Part shown: piece after piece, positions 7,467 to 15,934 of the stretch | How positions within the stretch are numbered: position 1 is the first letter of the stretch | Layout: each line of letters opens with the position of its first letter | NCBI RefSeq assembly: GCF_011516755.1 | Contig: NZ_WOSY01000011.1 | Span: 1-64,000 of the forward strand | From: Acetobacter conturbans | Lineage (GTDB): Bacteria; Pseudomonadota; Alphaproteobacteria; Acetobacterales; Acetobacteraceae | Length of the DNA: 64,000 bases | Direction of reading: 5' to 3' | Notes under the pieces: model-generated | What the model was told of the DNA's origin: nothing | Database searches by the model: none | The model's input: the letters and a program-made list of their open reading frames with translations, nothing else | Program-made: the position numbers and the translations under genes

Positions 7467-8642
7467 ATGACTGATGCTCCCCTGATCTGGCTTCTCGCGG
7501 GAGAAGCCAGTGGTGACGTGCTGGGCGCACGCCTCATGACGGCGGTGAGAAAACAGCGCCCTGACATCCGCTTCGCCGGAATCGGTGGCCCGCGCATGGC
7601 TGACGCCGGACTGACAAGCCTGTTCCCGATGAAGGAACTGGCGGTCATGGGGCTGGTCGAAATCCTGCCCCGCCTGCGCCGGCTGTCACGTCGGCTTGAT
7701 GAAGCCGTGACCCAGATCGAACAGCTCAGACCCGATCTCGTGGTGACGATCGACAGCCCCGGCTTCGCCCTCCGGCTCCTCAGACGCATCGCCCCCCTTG
7801 GCATTCCGCGCGTGCATTACGTCGCCCCGCAGGTGTGGGCATGGCGCGAGCATCGCGTGAAGAAATTTCCCGGCCTGTGGGACAAGCTGCTCGTCCTGCT
7901 GCCGTTCGAGGAAGCCTTCTTCAAACGCCACGGACTCGATGCCCGTTTCGTCGGCCATCCCGTGCTGCAATCGGAAGCGGACACCGGCGACGCGGCCCGC
8001 TTTCGGGCGCGGCATGGCCTGCCCCCTGACGCCCGCATCCTGATCCTGATGCCCGGCAGCCGCCGCTCCGAAGCGCCCCGCCTCCTTCCCGTCTTTGGCG
8101 CGATGCTGGCCCGTCTGAAAACACGCCTGCCCCATCTCGTGCCCGTCATCCCGGTTTCGCCGGTCGTGGCCGATACGGTCGCGAAAGCGACAGAAGAATG
8201 GGCCGTCCGTCCTCTCATCGTGACTGAGACGGCGGACAAGCATGACGCCTTTGCCGCAGCAGGGGCCGCCCTCACGAAGTCCGGCACATCGACGCTTGAA
8301 CTCGCGCTGGCGGGCGTGCCGATGGCGGTGACCTATCGCGTCAATCCGATCACGGCGGCGATCGCGCGTCGGCTGATTCGCGTGCCGCATGTCGCGATGG
8401 TCAATCTTCTGGCGAAAAAGGCTCTGGTGCCGGAACTACTGCAAGAAGACTGCCGTCCGGACAGGCTGGCGGATATCGTGGTGCGGCTGATGACGGACCC
8501 TGCGATGGGCGCTCTCCAGAAAGCAGGATTCGCGGCGCTCCTTCAGGGGCTGCGTGCGCCGGGAGGCGAAACGCCTGCAGATGCTGCCGCCACCGAGATT
8601 CTTGCGTTGCTGAATCAGCCTTTTTCCAAATCGGCGACCTAG
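7467..8642 (+). CDS. lpxB: Lipid-A-disaccharide synthase
   Basis: 391 residues, the normal LpxB length. The enzyme joins UDP-2,3-diacylglucosamine and lipid X to make the lipid A disaccharide at the inner face of the membrane. Diagnostic segments are the N-terminal LLAGEASGDVLGARL, FAGIGGPRM, the VTIDSPGFALRL stretch, YVAPQVWAWREHR, the LMPGSRRSE nucleotide-sugar loop, and TKSGTSTLELAL near the C-terminal UDP site. The start is ATG 7467, with no strong ribosome site visible. In many relatives lpxB sits with lpxA, fabZ and lpxD; here it is apart from them, behind an exported protein of unknown function. Confidence 0.96.
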   Translation: MTDAPLIWLLAGEASGDVLGARLMTAVRKQRPDIRFAGIGGPRMADAGLTSLFPMKELAVMGLVEILPRLRRLSRRLDEAVTQIEQLRPDLVVTIDSPGFALRLLRRIAPLGIPRVHYVAPQVWAWREHRVKKFPGLWDKLLVLLPFEEAFFKRHGLDARFVGHPVLQSEADTGDAARFRARHGLPPDARILILMPGSRRSEAPRLLPVFGAMLARLKTRLPHLVPVIPVSPVVADTVAKATEEWAVRPLIVTETADKHDAFAAAGAALTKSGTSTLELALAGVPMAVTYRVNPITAAIARRLIRVPHVAMVNLLAKKALVPELLQEDCRPDRLADIVVRLMTDPAMGALQKAGFAALLQGLRAPGGETPADAAATEILALLNQPFSKSAT

Positions 8643-8739
8643 TTCTCGCGGTATTGCGTTACATTCGGCAATGTTATTGCCTTATTCACGATACAGATGG
8701 TCTTCACAAAGGATGGACATGACCATTTAGGGGATCGTG

Positions 8740-8976
8740 ATGAAGCGTGCCGTATTCGCCACTGTCACCCTGCTTGCACTGGGTGTCGCTGTAAAAGATG
8801 TCCGTGCCCATACGGCTCCGCAAACGCAGGTCCATCCCTCTGTGATGCCCGCGCAGACGATAAGCGGCCCAGTGGCAGGCCAGCACTGCAACGCCACATC
8901 TTCAGTCGGTGAAAAACCGAACCATTCCCCGGCTACCTCGTCCTGCATCACCCGCAAGCATGAGGCTGTGGACTGA
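8740..8976 (+). CDS. Small exported protein of unknown function
   Basis: 78 residues from ATG 8740; GTG at 8737 is possible. A GGGG run just upstream can serve as ribosome site. The N-terminus is a plain signal peptide (MKRAVFATVTLLALGVAV, likely cut after VRA). The mature part of about 54 residues has five His, two Cys and no further membrane segment. I do not recognise it. It converges on a PCuAC-like protein at 9009. The His/Cys content and that neighbour are compatible with a metal-related periplasmic peptide, but this is speculative. Confidence 0.5.
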   Translation: MKRAVFATVTLLALGVAVKDVRAHTAPQTQVHPSVMPAQTISGPVAGQHCNATSSVGEKPNHSPATSSCITRKHEAVD

Positions 8977-9008
8977 AGGGCAGCCGAAAGCGGCAATGTC
9001 CCGACGAG

Positions 9009-9689
9009 TCAACGCTTTCCAAGCTGGGTATTGTTGTAGGATTGAGTCCCGAAAGGTTTCGCCTCCCGGACCGTGAACTGGACCGCCTTGCTCGACCCGC
9101 CGAGGAAGTGGAAATGCACCTCGACCACGTCCCCCACATTCACCGTTTTCCCGTCGGCAACGGTGCAGACGAGGTGATATCCGCCTGGCGGGAACACAAG
9201 GATCTGGTTTGCGGGCACTGTCAGATGCGTGAACAGGGACCGGGTGAGATGTGAAACTTCCAGATCGGAGTGATAGCCATACATCGCCGAGCAGGAGGGC
9301 GAAGACACACCATCAATCAGATGCGGCGAATCGGCCGTATTCTCGACCGCGAAATAAGCCGCCACATGGCTGTTGCCCTGTCCTACATGCTGCATCCACG
9401 CATCCCGGATGTTCACCTCATCCGCAGCCCGCTCCTGCCCCGGCAGATTGCCACTGACAGCGCTCGAACTCGGCAGGGCCGCCTCGTTGCCGACTCTCAC
9501 GGACGGCGTTTCATCCGATGGCTCGGCATGGGCGGTGGCTCCGGAAATGAGCATCGCCAGCACGAACGCGCCTCCAAGATGGCGGCAGGCTGCAAGGCGC
9601 GTCCTCGCCAACGTCTGTCTGTCGGACGCTTCGCCCCGCGTTACGCACAGCTTTTTCAAACCGAACTCCTCTCCGTATGTCCGTCTCAT
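9009..9689 (-). CDS. PCuAC-like exported protein
   Basis: 226 residues from ATG 9689. TTG at 9659 has a much better ribosome site (AGGAG six bases before) and may be the true start. A signal segment (about 38-55, ending ATAHA) leads to a domain like the periplasmic copper chaperone PCuAC (DUF461): [19 protein letters not shown], a linking loop, and [10 protein letters not shown]. Family members deliver Cu(I) to cytochrome oxidase through a His/Met cluster. Here the two His of that cluster seem kept (about 140 and 172), but the usual Met partners are replaced (Val174 after GGYH, and no Met in the 150s). Copper binding may be changed or lost. Convergent with a small exported His/Cys protein. 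Confidence 0.75.
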   Translation of the reverse strand: MRRTYGEEFGLKKLCVTRGEASDRQTLARTRLAACRHLGGAFVLAMLISGATAHAEPSDETPSVRVGNEAALPSSSAVSGNLPGQERAADEVNIRDAWMQHVGQGNSHVAAYFAVENTADSPHLIDGVSSPSCSAMYGYHSDLEVSHLTRSLFTHLTVPANQILVFPPGGYHLVCTVADGKTVNVGDVVEVHFHFLGGSSKAVQFTVREAKPFGTQSYNNTQLGKR

Positions 9690-9838
9690 GCCCCGTCTTT
9701 CTGCGGACGGAAGACTCTGTGGCTCTTTGCGGCTATATCACCGCACACCAGCACCGGGTTCCAGCCCTGCCTTGCATGGCAGGGTCCGCGTTCCGGGCCA
9801 TCGGCAACCTCCGGCATGAGGCTAGGAAAACAAGCAAG

Positions 9839-10309
9839 ATGCGATGCCCCTTCTGTAGCGAGGCCGAAACACAGGTAAAAGACAGCCGTCCGGTGGAAGA
9901 CGGAACCTCCATTCGGCGGCGGCGCGCCTGCTCCACTTGCGGTCAGCGTTTCACAACCGTCGAACGGGTCCAGTTGCGCGAACTGACCGTGGTGAAGGTA
10001 GACGGCCGACGCGCTCCTTTCGACCGTGAAAAGCTGCTGCGGTCGGTCCGCATCGCGCTCCGCAAGCGCCCGATTTCGGAAGAACAGATTGAACAGATGG
10101 TCAGCGGCATCGTCAGACGGCTGGAAGCGTCGGGGGAAAGCGAAATTGCCACCACCCTGATCGGAAAACTGGCAATGGAGGCACTGCATACGATCGACGC
10201 GGTCGGCTATGTCCGTTTTGCCAGCGTTTATCGTGACTTCCGGGAAACGAAGGACTTCTCCGAAATCCTCACCAGCATCGACGATCAGCGCAAGAATACT
10301 CCGAAATAA
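9839..10309 (+). CDS. nrdR: Transcriptional repressor NrdR
   Basis: 156 residues, standard for NrdR, which represses ribonucleotide reductase genes according to ATP/dATP level. The start MRCPFC at 9839 gives a zinc ribbon with paired cysteines (CPFC at 3-6, CSTCGQRF in the 30s). The ATP-cone follows from about residue 48 ([16 protein letters not shown]), through [12 protein letters not shown] to [11 protein letters not shown] near the end. Upstream in-frame codons do not resemble the family. nusB and thiL follow on the same strand, a common alphaproteobacterial set in which glyA and ribosynthesis genes may also occur. Confidence 0.96.
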   Translation: MRCPFCSEAETQVKDSRPVEDGTSIRRRRACSTCGQRFTTVERVQLRELTVVKVDGRRAPFDREKLLRSVRIALRKRPISEEQIEQMVSGIVRRLEASGESEIATTLIGKLAMEALHTIDAVGYVRFASVYRDFRETKDFSEILTSIDDQRKNTPK

Positions 10310-10400
10310 TCCCATCCCGCCGGGGAAGGGCTGGACCTCGGGCGGCAAAGGCGTCATGTAGCCCCGCCTCAGGATAACGATTTGGCAGGAGGGACGACCC

Positions 10401-10952
10401 ATGGCCCATTCAGATGAGCAGTTGAGTCCGGCCCTGCGCCCGCGCACCGCAGCCCGCGTCGCCGCCGTGCAGGCGCTGTTCCAGATCGAACAGGGGAATG
10501 ACAACGTCGATAGCGTGATCGTCCAATTCGTACAGCATCGCTTCGGCACCACGCTGACGGGCGAAACCTATGAGGATGGTTACATCCCCGAGGCCGACGT
10601 CACCCTGTTCACGAGGCTGACCCGACAGGCTGCCGGGAAATGTGAGCATGTCCGTGAACTTCTGACCGAAGTGCTGCCCTCGACATGGCCGGTCAATCGG
10701 CTCGATCCGGTGTTGCGCGCCCTGTTCGCCGTCGCGATCGGCGAGATGGAAGAACCCGCCGCTCCCCCCGTAAACGTCATCATCAACGAATATCTGGATG
10801 TGGCGCACGGCTTCTTTTCGGGTGACGAACCAAAGCTCGTGAACGGCATTCTGGATACCGTGGCGAAGCGGATCAAGGCGGCTAAAGCCGGAACACCTTC
10901 AGAAGAAGCGGAGGACGCCACGGCGGACAAACCTGATGACGGACAGATCTGA
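10401..10952 (+). CDS. nusB: Transcription antitermination factor NusB
   Basis: 183 residues. NusB binds boxA RNA with NusE and supports antitermination of rRNA operons. The all-helical fold is recognisable from RTAARVAAVQALFQIE at the start, the VLRALFAVAIGEM segment, and NVIINEYLDVAHGFF with KLVNGILD near the end. ATG 10401 is preceded by GCAGGAGGG. A charged, acidic tail of about 25 residues extends past the core domain. Its last codons overlap the start of thiL by 17 bases, so the two are co-transcribed and probably coupled. Confidence 0.95.
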   Translation: MAHSDEQLSPALRPRTAARVAAVQALFQIEQGNDNVDSVIVQFVQHRFGTTLTGETYEDGYIPEADVTLFTRLTRQAAGKCEHVRELLTEVLPSTWPVNRLDPVLRALFAVAIGEMEEPAAPPVNVIINEYLDVAHGFFSGDEPKLVNGILDTVAKRIKAAKAGTPSEEAEDATADKPDDGQI

Positions 10953-11931
10953 GAACAGCACTTTTTCGGCGCTGCCGGATGAATTTGCCTTTATCCGCCG
11001 TCATTTCCACGCATTAGCCGGAACAGGGGCACTCGACCTGACGGATGACGCTGCCGTCTTCACCCCATCCCCCGGCCGCGAACTGGTCATCGCGGCCGAC
11101 GCCATGGTCGAAGGCGTCCATTTCCTTCCCGACGATCCACCCGAGACCCTCGGGCGCAAGCTGCTCCGCACCAATCTTTCCGACATGGCCGCAATGGACG
11201 CTCGCCCCTTTGGCTGGCTGCTGACGCTGGCCTGTCCGAAGGCGGACACCCGATACAACGACACATGGTTTCATGCCTTCACAGACGGGCTGGCACAGGA
11301 TCAGGCGCTGTTCGGCGTCTCTCTCCTCGGCGGTGACACCACCTCCACACGCGGCCCTCTGGTGCTCTCCCTCACCATCTTGGGGGATGTCGCCCCCGGA
11401 CGTGCGCTCCGACGCAACGGTGCGAAAGACGGCGACGGGCTGTGGGTGACCGGCACGATCGGCGATGGCGCGCTCGGGCTGAAAGCCCTGCTGGGGGAGA
11501 TCACCGATGACAGCGGCTGGCTCGCGGAGCGCTATCGCCTTCCCTCCCCGCGCGTGGGCCTAGGCCTCGCCGGAATTGCTCATGCGGCCATGGATGTTTC
11601 GGATGGGCTGGTGCAGGACGCCGGGCATCTGGCCCGGGAAAGCGGTCTGGGTGTGCGGATCACCGTGGAGGCCGTGCCGCTCTCCGATGCTGCGCGTGCC
11701 GTTGTGCAGGACGACGCCCTGCGCGCCCTGTGTCTGACCTGTGGCGATGATTACGAGTTGCTGCTCGCTGTACCGGAAGAAGCATCCGCCGCGTTACAGG
11801 CGCGCTGTGCGGAGCATGATATTCCGGTCACACGCATAGGGCATTTTGACCGGACTCTGTCCGGTGTGTCCGTGTGCAGACAAGATGGCTCAACGTTCCC
11901 GCTGACCCGAAGCGGCTGGAGTCACTTCTGA
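10936..11931 (+). CDS. thiL: Thiamine-monophosphate kinase
   Basis: 331 residues. ThiL phosphorylates thiamine monophosphate to the coenzyme thiamine diphosphate. Family marks are EFAFIRRHF, LTDDAAVF with metal/ATP-binding acidic residues, VIAADAMVEGVHF, the LLRTNLSDMAAMDARP loop, LLGGDTTST, and AMDVSDGLVQDAGHLA. The ATG at 10936 lies inside the end of nusB. No THI-box riboswitch is visible, as expected for a gene downstream in an operon. Confidence 0.95.
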   Translation: MTDRSENSTFSALPDEFAFIRRHFHALAGTGALDLTDDAAVFTPSPGRELVIAADAMVEGVHFLPDDPPETLGRKLLRTNLSDMAAMDARPFGWLLTLACPKADTRYNDTWFHAFTDGLAQDQALFGVSLLGGDTTSTRGPLVLSLTILGDVAPGRALRRNGAKDGDGLWVTGTIGDGALGLKALLGEITDDSGWLAERYRLPSPRVGLGLAGIAHAAMDVSDGLVQDAGHLARESGLGVRITVEAVPLSDAARAVVQDDALRALCLTCGDDYELLLAVPEEASAALQARCAEHDIPVTRIGHFDRTLSGVSVCRQDGSTFPLTRSGWSHF

Positions 11932-12042
11932 CTTTTCTTCGCTGCTGCACCTGTTTTTCCCGTGCCCGGCATAGAAAATTCCGATCTCTCGCCCTATTCC
12001 CCGCCAACACGGAGACGTCATGCCTGCCGTGCTCGCGTCGCG

Positions 12043-12070
12043 TTGACAGTGCGGCTCACGGGATCACAAT
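12043..12070 (+). promoter_or_regulatory. Candidate promoter of the dienelactone hydrolase gene
   Basis: A perfect -35 hexamer TTGACA (12043-12048) is followed after 16 bases by CACAAT (12065-12070), four of six matches to the -10 consensus. The start codon is about 45 bases further on. This is one of the few intergenic consensus -35 boxes in the window, but it is only a sequence match. Confidence 0.45.
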
Positions 12071-12115
12071 GCCCGCAAGCAGCCCTTCAACCGACCGTAA
12101 AAAGGACCCGCCTCA

Positions 12116-12805
12116 ATGAGTTCGACAATCTCCCTGACTGCCGCAGATGGGCACGAATTTTCAGCATGGCAGGCGGGTGCGCCTGACGCGCCGCACGCTC
12201 TGGTGGTCGTGCAGGAAATTTTCGGTGTGAACCACAATATTCGCACAGTCGCCAACGAGTTTGCTTCCGCAGGTTTTGCCGTTCTGGCCCCTGCGGTGTT
12301 CGATCGCGCCAAACGGAATGTGGAACTCGGATATTCACCTGAAGACGTGAAGGAAGGTCTGGCGCTCCGGGCTGAGATTCCTCTCGAAAGCACGCTGGCC
12401 GATCTGCAGGCGTGCGCCGCGCATTTCCGCAAACAGGCACCGCACCGAAAAGTGGGAATCATCGGTTTCTGCTGGGGAGGCGCGCTTGCATGGGATGCCG
12501 CTACGCTCACGCATGATTTCTCATCGGCAGTAAGCTGGTATGGCGGAGGTATCGCGGCTCACAAGGACGCAACGACGCACTGTCCCGTGCAACTGCATTT
12601 CGGTGGGCAGGATAGTTCCATCCCGCATCAGGACGTGAATACGATCCGTGCTGCGCATCCCGAGATCGAAATCTACGTTTACGACGATGCGGGACATGGT
12701 TTTGGAAACCGTGATCGTTCCAGCTTCAATGCGGATGCCAATCATCTCGCATGGAAACGGAGCGTGACCTTTCTCGAAGCAGGTCTCCGCACCACGGGCA
12801 TCTGA
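12116..12805 (+). CDS. Dienelactone hydrolase family protein
   Basis: 229 residues with the alpha/beta-hydrolase fold of dienelactone hydrolases. The catalytic triad is visible: Cys119 in GFCWGG, Asp166 in GGQDSSIP and His194 in DDAGHGF. The conserved VVQEIFGVNHNIR segment near residue 35 supplies the oxyanion and substrate side. Family members open lactones in chlorocatechol breakdown, but most genomic copies act on unknown esters. No catechol genes are nearby, so a general carboxymethylenebutenolidase-like esterase is the safest call. There is no signal peptide. A candidate promoter lies about 45 bases upstream. A small membrane protein follows 30 bases later. Confidence 0.9.
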   Translation: MSSTISLTAADGHEFSAWQAGAPDAPHALVVVQEIFGVNHNIRTVANEFASAGFAVLAPAVFDRAKRNVELGYSPEDVKEGLALRAEIPLESTLADLQACAAHFRKQAPHRKVGIIGFCWGGALAWDAATLTHDFSSAVSWYGGGIAAHKDATTHCPVQLHFGGQDSSIPHQDVNTIRAAHPEIEIYVYDDAGHGFGNRDRSSFNADANHLAWKRSVTFLEAGLRTTGI

Positions 12806-12835
12806 CATCAGACCCCACGCAACGGAGTAACAATC

Positions 12836-13042
12836 ATGCAGGGTATGACACCGGAATTTCAGAAGCGGCAGAGACCAGCCGCAGTCCTTCTCATCGCCGC
12901 CAGCGTGGCGGCCGCAGGCGCGCTGGTGACGCTCGTCAGGAAGGTTGCGGGTTCACGCACGAAAAGCGACGCAGGCGTGAAAACTGCTGTAACGCCCACG
13001 CCTGCGACACCAGCGCCGGCACCCGCTGCAGCACACGGATGA
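12836..13042 (+). CDS. Small single-span membrane protein
   Basis: 68 residues from ATG 12836, with GGAG at a good distance upstream. A short basic start (QKRQRP) precedes one hydrophobic helix (about 15-35), followed by a basic stretch (RKVAGSRTKS) and an Ala/Pro/Thr-rich tail. There is no recognisable domain. It sits 30 bases after the dienelactone hydrolase and may share its transcript. Low complexity and short length limit certainty that it is a real gene. Confidence 0.5.
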   Translation: MQGMTPEFQKRQRPAAVLLIAASVAAAGALVTLVRKVAGSRTKSDAGVKTAVTPTPATPAPAPAAAHG

Positions 13043-13068
13043 CCGGCTTCTGACTACTTCTGAACCGT

Positions 13069-14100
13069 TCAGTACAGTTCAGGCACGATCATTGAATCCG
13101 GCGTCGACTGCCGGACGTAGTCTTCGTTGTACTGACGGGACGGAAGGCTGATCAGCGGCTTGTCCACCGACTGATAAGGCACCTGCGACAGAAGGTGATT
13201 GATGCAGTTCAGGCGGGCTTTTTTCTTATCCACGGCCTGCACGACCCACCATGGCGCTTCCGGAATGCTGGAGCGTTCAAGCATCACTTCCTTCGCGCGG
13301 GTGTATTCCTCCCAGCGAATACGGCTCTCCAGATCCATCGGGCTCAGTTTCCACTGCTTGAGCGGATCTTCGATCCGTGCACGGAAACGGGTCTCCTGCT
13401 CTTCATCGGTGATGGAGAACCAGTATTTCACCAGTTTGATGCCGCTACGAACCAGCATCCGCTCGAACTCGGGAACGGAACGGAAAAATTCCTCGTACTG
13501 GTCATCGGTGCAGAAGCCCATCACGCGCTCGACGCCTGCACGGTTGTACCAGCTCCGATCGAACAGAACGATCTCGCCAGCCGCAGGAAGATGGCTGACA
13601 TAACGCTGGAAATACCATTGCGTGCGCTCACGCTCGTTCGGCGCGGGAAGAGCCGCCACGCGACAGGTGCGTGGGTTCAGGCGTTGGGTGATCCGCTTGA
13701 TGACGCCGCCCTTGCCTGCGGCGTCACGACCCTCGAACAGCACGACAACACGCTGGCCGGTTTCCTGCACCCAGTCCTGCAATTTGACGAGTTCGCCCTG
13801 CATGCGCAGCAGCTCACGGAAATAGGTCTGGCGAAAAGACAGGCTGCCAGCATTCTCTTCCCCGAAACGACGATCATCGAGTTCCAGTTCGAACTCTTCG
13901 TCGATGTCGTCGAGGATTTCCTCCCGCACGCGCAGTCTTTCCTTAACACCCGACAGAGCCTGATCGTCTTCCTGCACGGCATTTACCTTTCGAGCGTGTC
14001 CGGTCGCTTTTGCCACCACCGGATGTTTGAACCAGTTCGGGCTTTGCCAGAAAAGCACCGCATAGTCATGAAAATGCGGACCAATTTCTAAAAAATTCAT
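13069..14100 (-). CDS. ppk2: Polyphosphate kinase 2 family protein
   Basis: 343 residues of the PPK2 family, which transfers phosphate between polyphosphate and nucleotides, mostly making GTP or ATP from the diphosphate. The P-loop is GRDAAGKGG (about 124-132) and the Walker B/lid region is DRSWYNRAGVE (about 181-191). ERTQWYFQRYVSHLP and KYWFSITDEEQ are further PPK2 signatures. The acidic leader (DDIDEEFELELDD, about 64-76) is also typical. ATG 14100 lacks an obvious ribosome site and lies in AT-rich sequence, so the start may be further in. It converges on the preceding small membrane gene. An OprB porin gene lies just upstream on the same strand. Confidence 0.93.
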   Translation of the reverse strand: MNFLEIGPHFHDYAVLFWQSPNWFKHPVVAKATGHARKVNAVQEDDQALSGVKERLRVREEILDDIDEEFELELDDRRFGEENAGSLSFRQTYFRELLRMQGELVKLQDWVQETGQRVVVLFEGRDAAGKGGVIKRITQRLNPRTCRVAALPAPNERERTQWYFQRYVSHLPAAGEIVLFDRSWYNRAGVERVMGFCTDDQYEEFFRSVPEFERMLVRSGIKLVKYWFSITDEEQETRFRARIEDPLKQWKLSPMDLESRIRWEEYTRAKEVMLERSSIPEAPWWVVQAVDKKKARLNCINHLLSQVPYQSVDKPLISLPSRQYNEDYVRQSTPDSMIVPELY

Positions 14101-14128
14101 ATAAATTAAACAAATAACCGAGACGCAA

Positions 14129-15589
14129 TCAGAAACTCGTGGTCATGTTAAGACCAAACGCCGCCGCATCCGAAACACGTCGCCCCGTGGCGGTATTCAC
14201 AACTCCTCCGCCAACGTGATGGATATACTGGAAATCCGGCTGCAGGGAGATGCCGTTCCAGAGCGGCGCCTGCCACGTCAGCTCGAAATGATGTTCCAGC
14301 TTCATCGACGCGACACCATCCACATCGTAACGAAGCTGATCGCTGTTGAATCCCCATGACCGGTTGCTGTCGTCGCTCACGCCCCACGCCAAACCCAGAA
14401 CATCCTGATCCCTTCCCGGCACGAGACCATGCAGCGTCAGGCCAGCATTTACGCCGAAGGACATGCTGTTCTGTTTGTTGCCTGCCCCCATGAAGCGGGC
14501 AAAGACCGTCGCGGCCTTAGGAGCATCGCCATCCGGGTTCCAGAATGTCTGGTCGATGATCCCGTAAACCATCCAGTTCCCGCGATGCATCAGCGGCTGA
14601 CCGTTGGAAGACGGGTCCGCCAGCAGACCGCCCTGCGTATCATATCGACGGTCGGGAAACGCGCCGCTGTCGTAAAAACCACCGAGTTTCCATGTCCCCG
14701 GCAAGGCGTTGACCGCCGTGTCACTGAGAACAGCCGCATCCACGGACACGGCGATTTCGGCCATGACAAGCACGCCCGTCGAAAGGCTGAAACGCGTGCC
14801 GGACGGGTTCATGTCCAGCGCCGACCTGTCGCTGAAAAACGGTCCTCCCGTCGGATTGTCGTCCATGACGCCAAGAAGGATCGAAACGGCATAGGTGGGG
14901 ATGAGGCGCGCCCGGATGCCCGGCACGGAAAAAGGCCATGACGGACCGCCGCCATACAGATTGGCTGACGGCACTCCCGGCCAGCCGAAATCGGAATTGA
15001 GAAACAGCGAAGCGTTATCGCTGACAAGAAATTCTGTATCCGGATCAATGGCACCGAGGCGAATGTCGAGCCGATTGTTCCAGAACCCCTGCCCGTACCA
15101 GAGTTCGAACAGTCGGGTTCCGCGTCCCCCCGCGTCATAACCGCTTAATGTGTTGATGGCCCCTACACGCTCGGTCGTTACGGAACGCCCCCTCAGTTCA
15201 AGGGCGCTGACATTGAACAGCCCGTCATGCCACCCGAACAGGGGAGCCGTATCCAGATTGAGCGTGACGATGGTGGCGCCGTTGTAAGTGGCGCCCCGCG
15301 ACAGACCGCCAGAGGCCACGCCCCACAATTCCTCGACATCCTGAAGATGGATGCGAATGCCATGCGCACGGAGTCGGGAGCGAACACCTGCGGGATCACC
15401 CAGCAGAGTAGTGTCCCATCCCTGCGGCGTGTTGTCGGGAGCCGTGCTGGGAAAAGGCAGCGGAACACCGGATGGCAGCACATCGGTAACGGGCGGATTG
15501 TCAGCCGCGGAAAGCTGAACCGGATTGAAAAAATTGCTTCCAATAACAGTGAGGAGGGCGGCAACACAGGACCGTCCATGCCGCTTCAT
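14129..15589 (-). CDS. OprB-type carbohydrate porin
   Basis: 486 residues with a signal peptide (MKRHGRSCVAALLTVIGSN, cut near LSA). OprB proteins are 16-strand outer-membrane channels for sugars and are abundant in acetic acid bacteria, which oxidise sugars in the periplasm. Visible family features are the DTTLLGDPAGVRSRL opening, GATYNGATIVTLNLDTA, LFELWYGQGFWNN with IRLGAIDPDTEFL, FSLSTGVLVMAEI, LQPDFQYIHHVGG near the end, and the terminal aromatic residue needed for barrel assembly. The solute cannot be deduced. The 345-base upstream region is shared with the divergent MOSC gene. Confidence 0.92.
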   Translation of the reverse strand: MKRHGRSCVAALLTVIGSNFFNPVQLSAADNPPVTDVLPSGVPLPFPSTAPDNTPQGWDTTLLGDPAGVRSRLRAHGIRIHLQDVEELWGVASGGLSRGATYNGATIVTLNLDTAPLFGWHDGLFNVSALELRGRSVTTERVGAINTLSGYDAGGRGTRLFELWYGQGFWNNRLDIRLGAIDPDTEFLVSDNASLFLNSDFGWPGVPSANLYGGGPSWPFSVPGIRARLIPTYAVSILLGVMDDNPTGGPFFSDRSALDMNPSGTRFSLSTGVLVMAEIAVSVDAAVLSDTAVNALPGTWKLGGFYDSGAFPDRRYDTQGGLLADPSSNGQPLMHRGNWMVYGIIDQTFWNPDGDAPKAATVFARFMGAGNKQNSMSFGVNAGLTLHGLVPGRDQDVLGLAWGVSDDSNRSWGFNSDQLRYDVDGVASMKLEHHFELTWQAPLWNGISLQPDFQYIHHVGGGVVNTATGRRVSDAAAFGLNMTTSF

Positions 15590-15934
15590 GGCGTTCGGAA
15601 AAAGGACGATGAAACAGATCCCCGTGCCGCTTCTGAAATGGAGGCATAAACCACTGATGCATGTGTAACCCGGAAACCCGACGACTTCACCACGGCAGGG
15701 GCTTGAACGATTTTACGGCCTCGAAACAGATCCTGTTCCATAAACAATGTTTCGACCCACGCCTGTCAGCCCGACCGATGACCGTCTCATCGACCGATAT
15801 GAGGGACATCCAGCGGACCGCATAAAAAATAAAATACGGGGCCTTTGTAAACAGCCCTCCGTGAAAAGGCTGAATGATCGTTTTATGACATCGGGTGTTG
15901 TTACGATCGTGCAATTTGTGCAACGAAATACAGA
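15590..15934. other. Divergent intergenic region, oprB / MOSC
   Basis: 345 bases between two divergently read genes. It must contain promoters for both. An AT-rich patch at about 15823-15840 and a direct repeat GTGCAA-TTT-GTGCAA just before the MOSC start are visible. No gene, terminator or clear operator is apparent. Confidence 0.4.
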
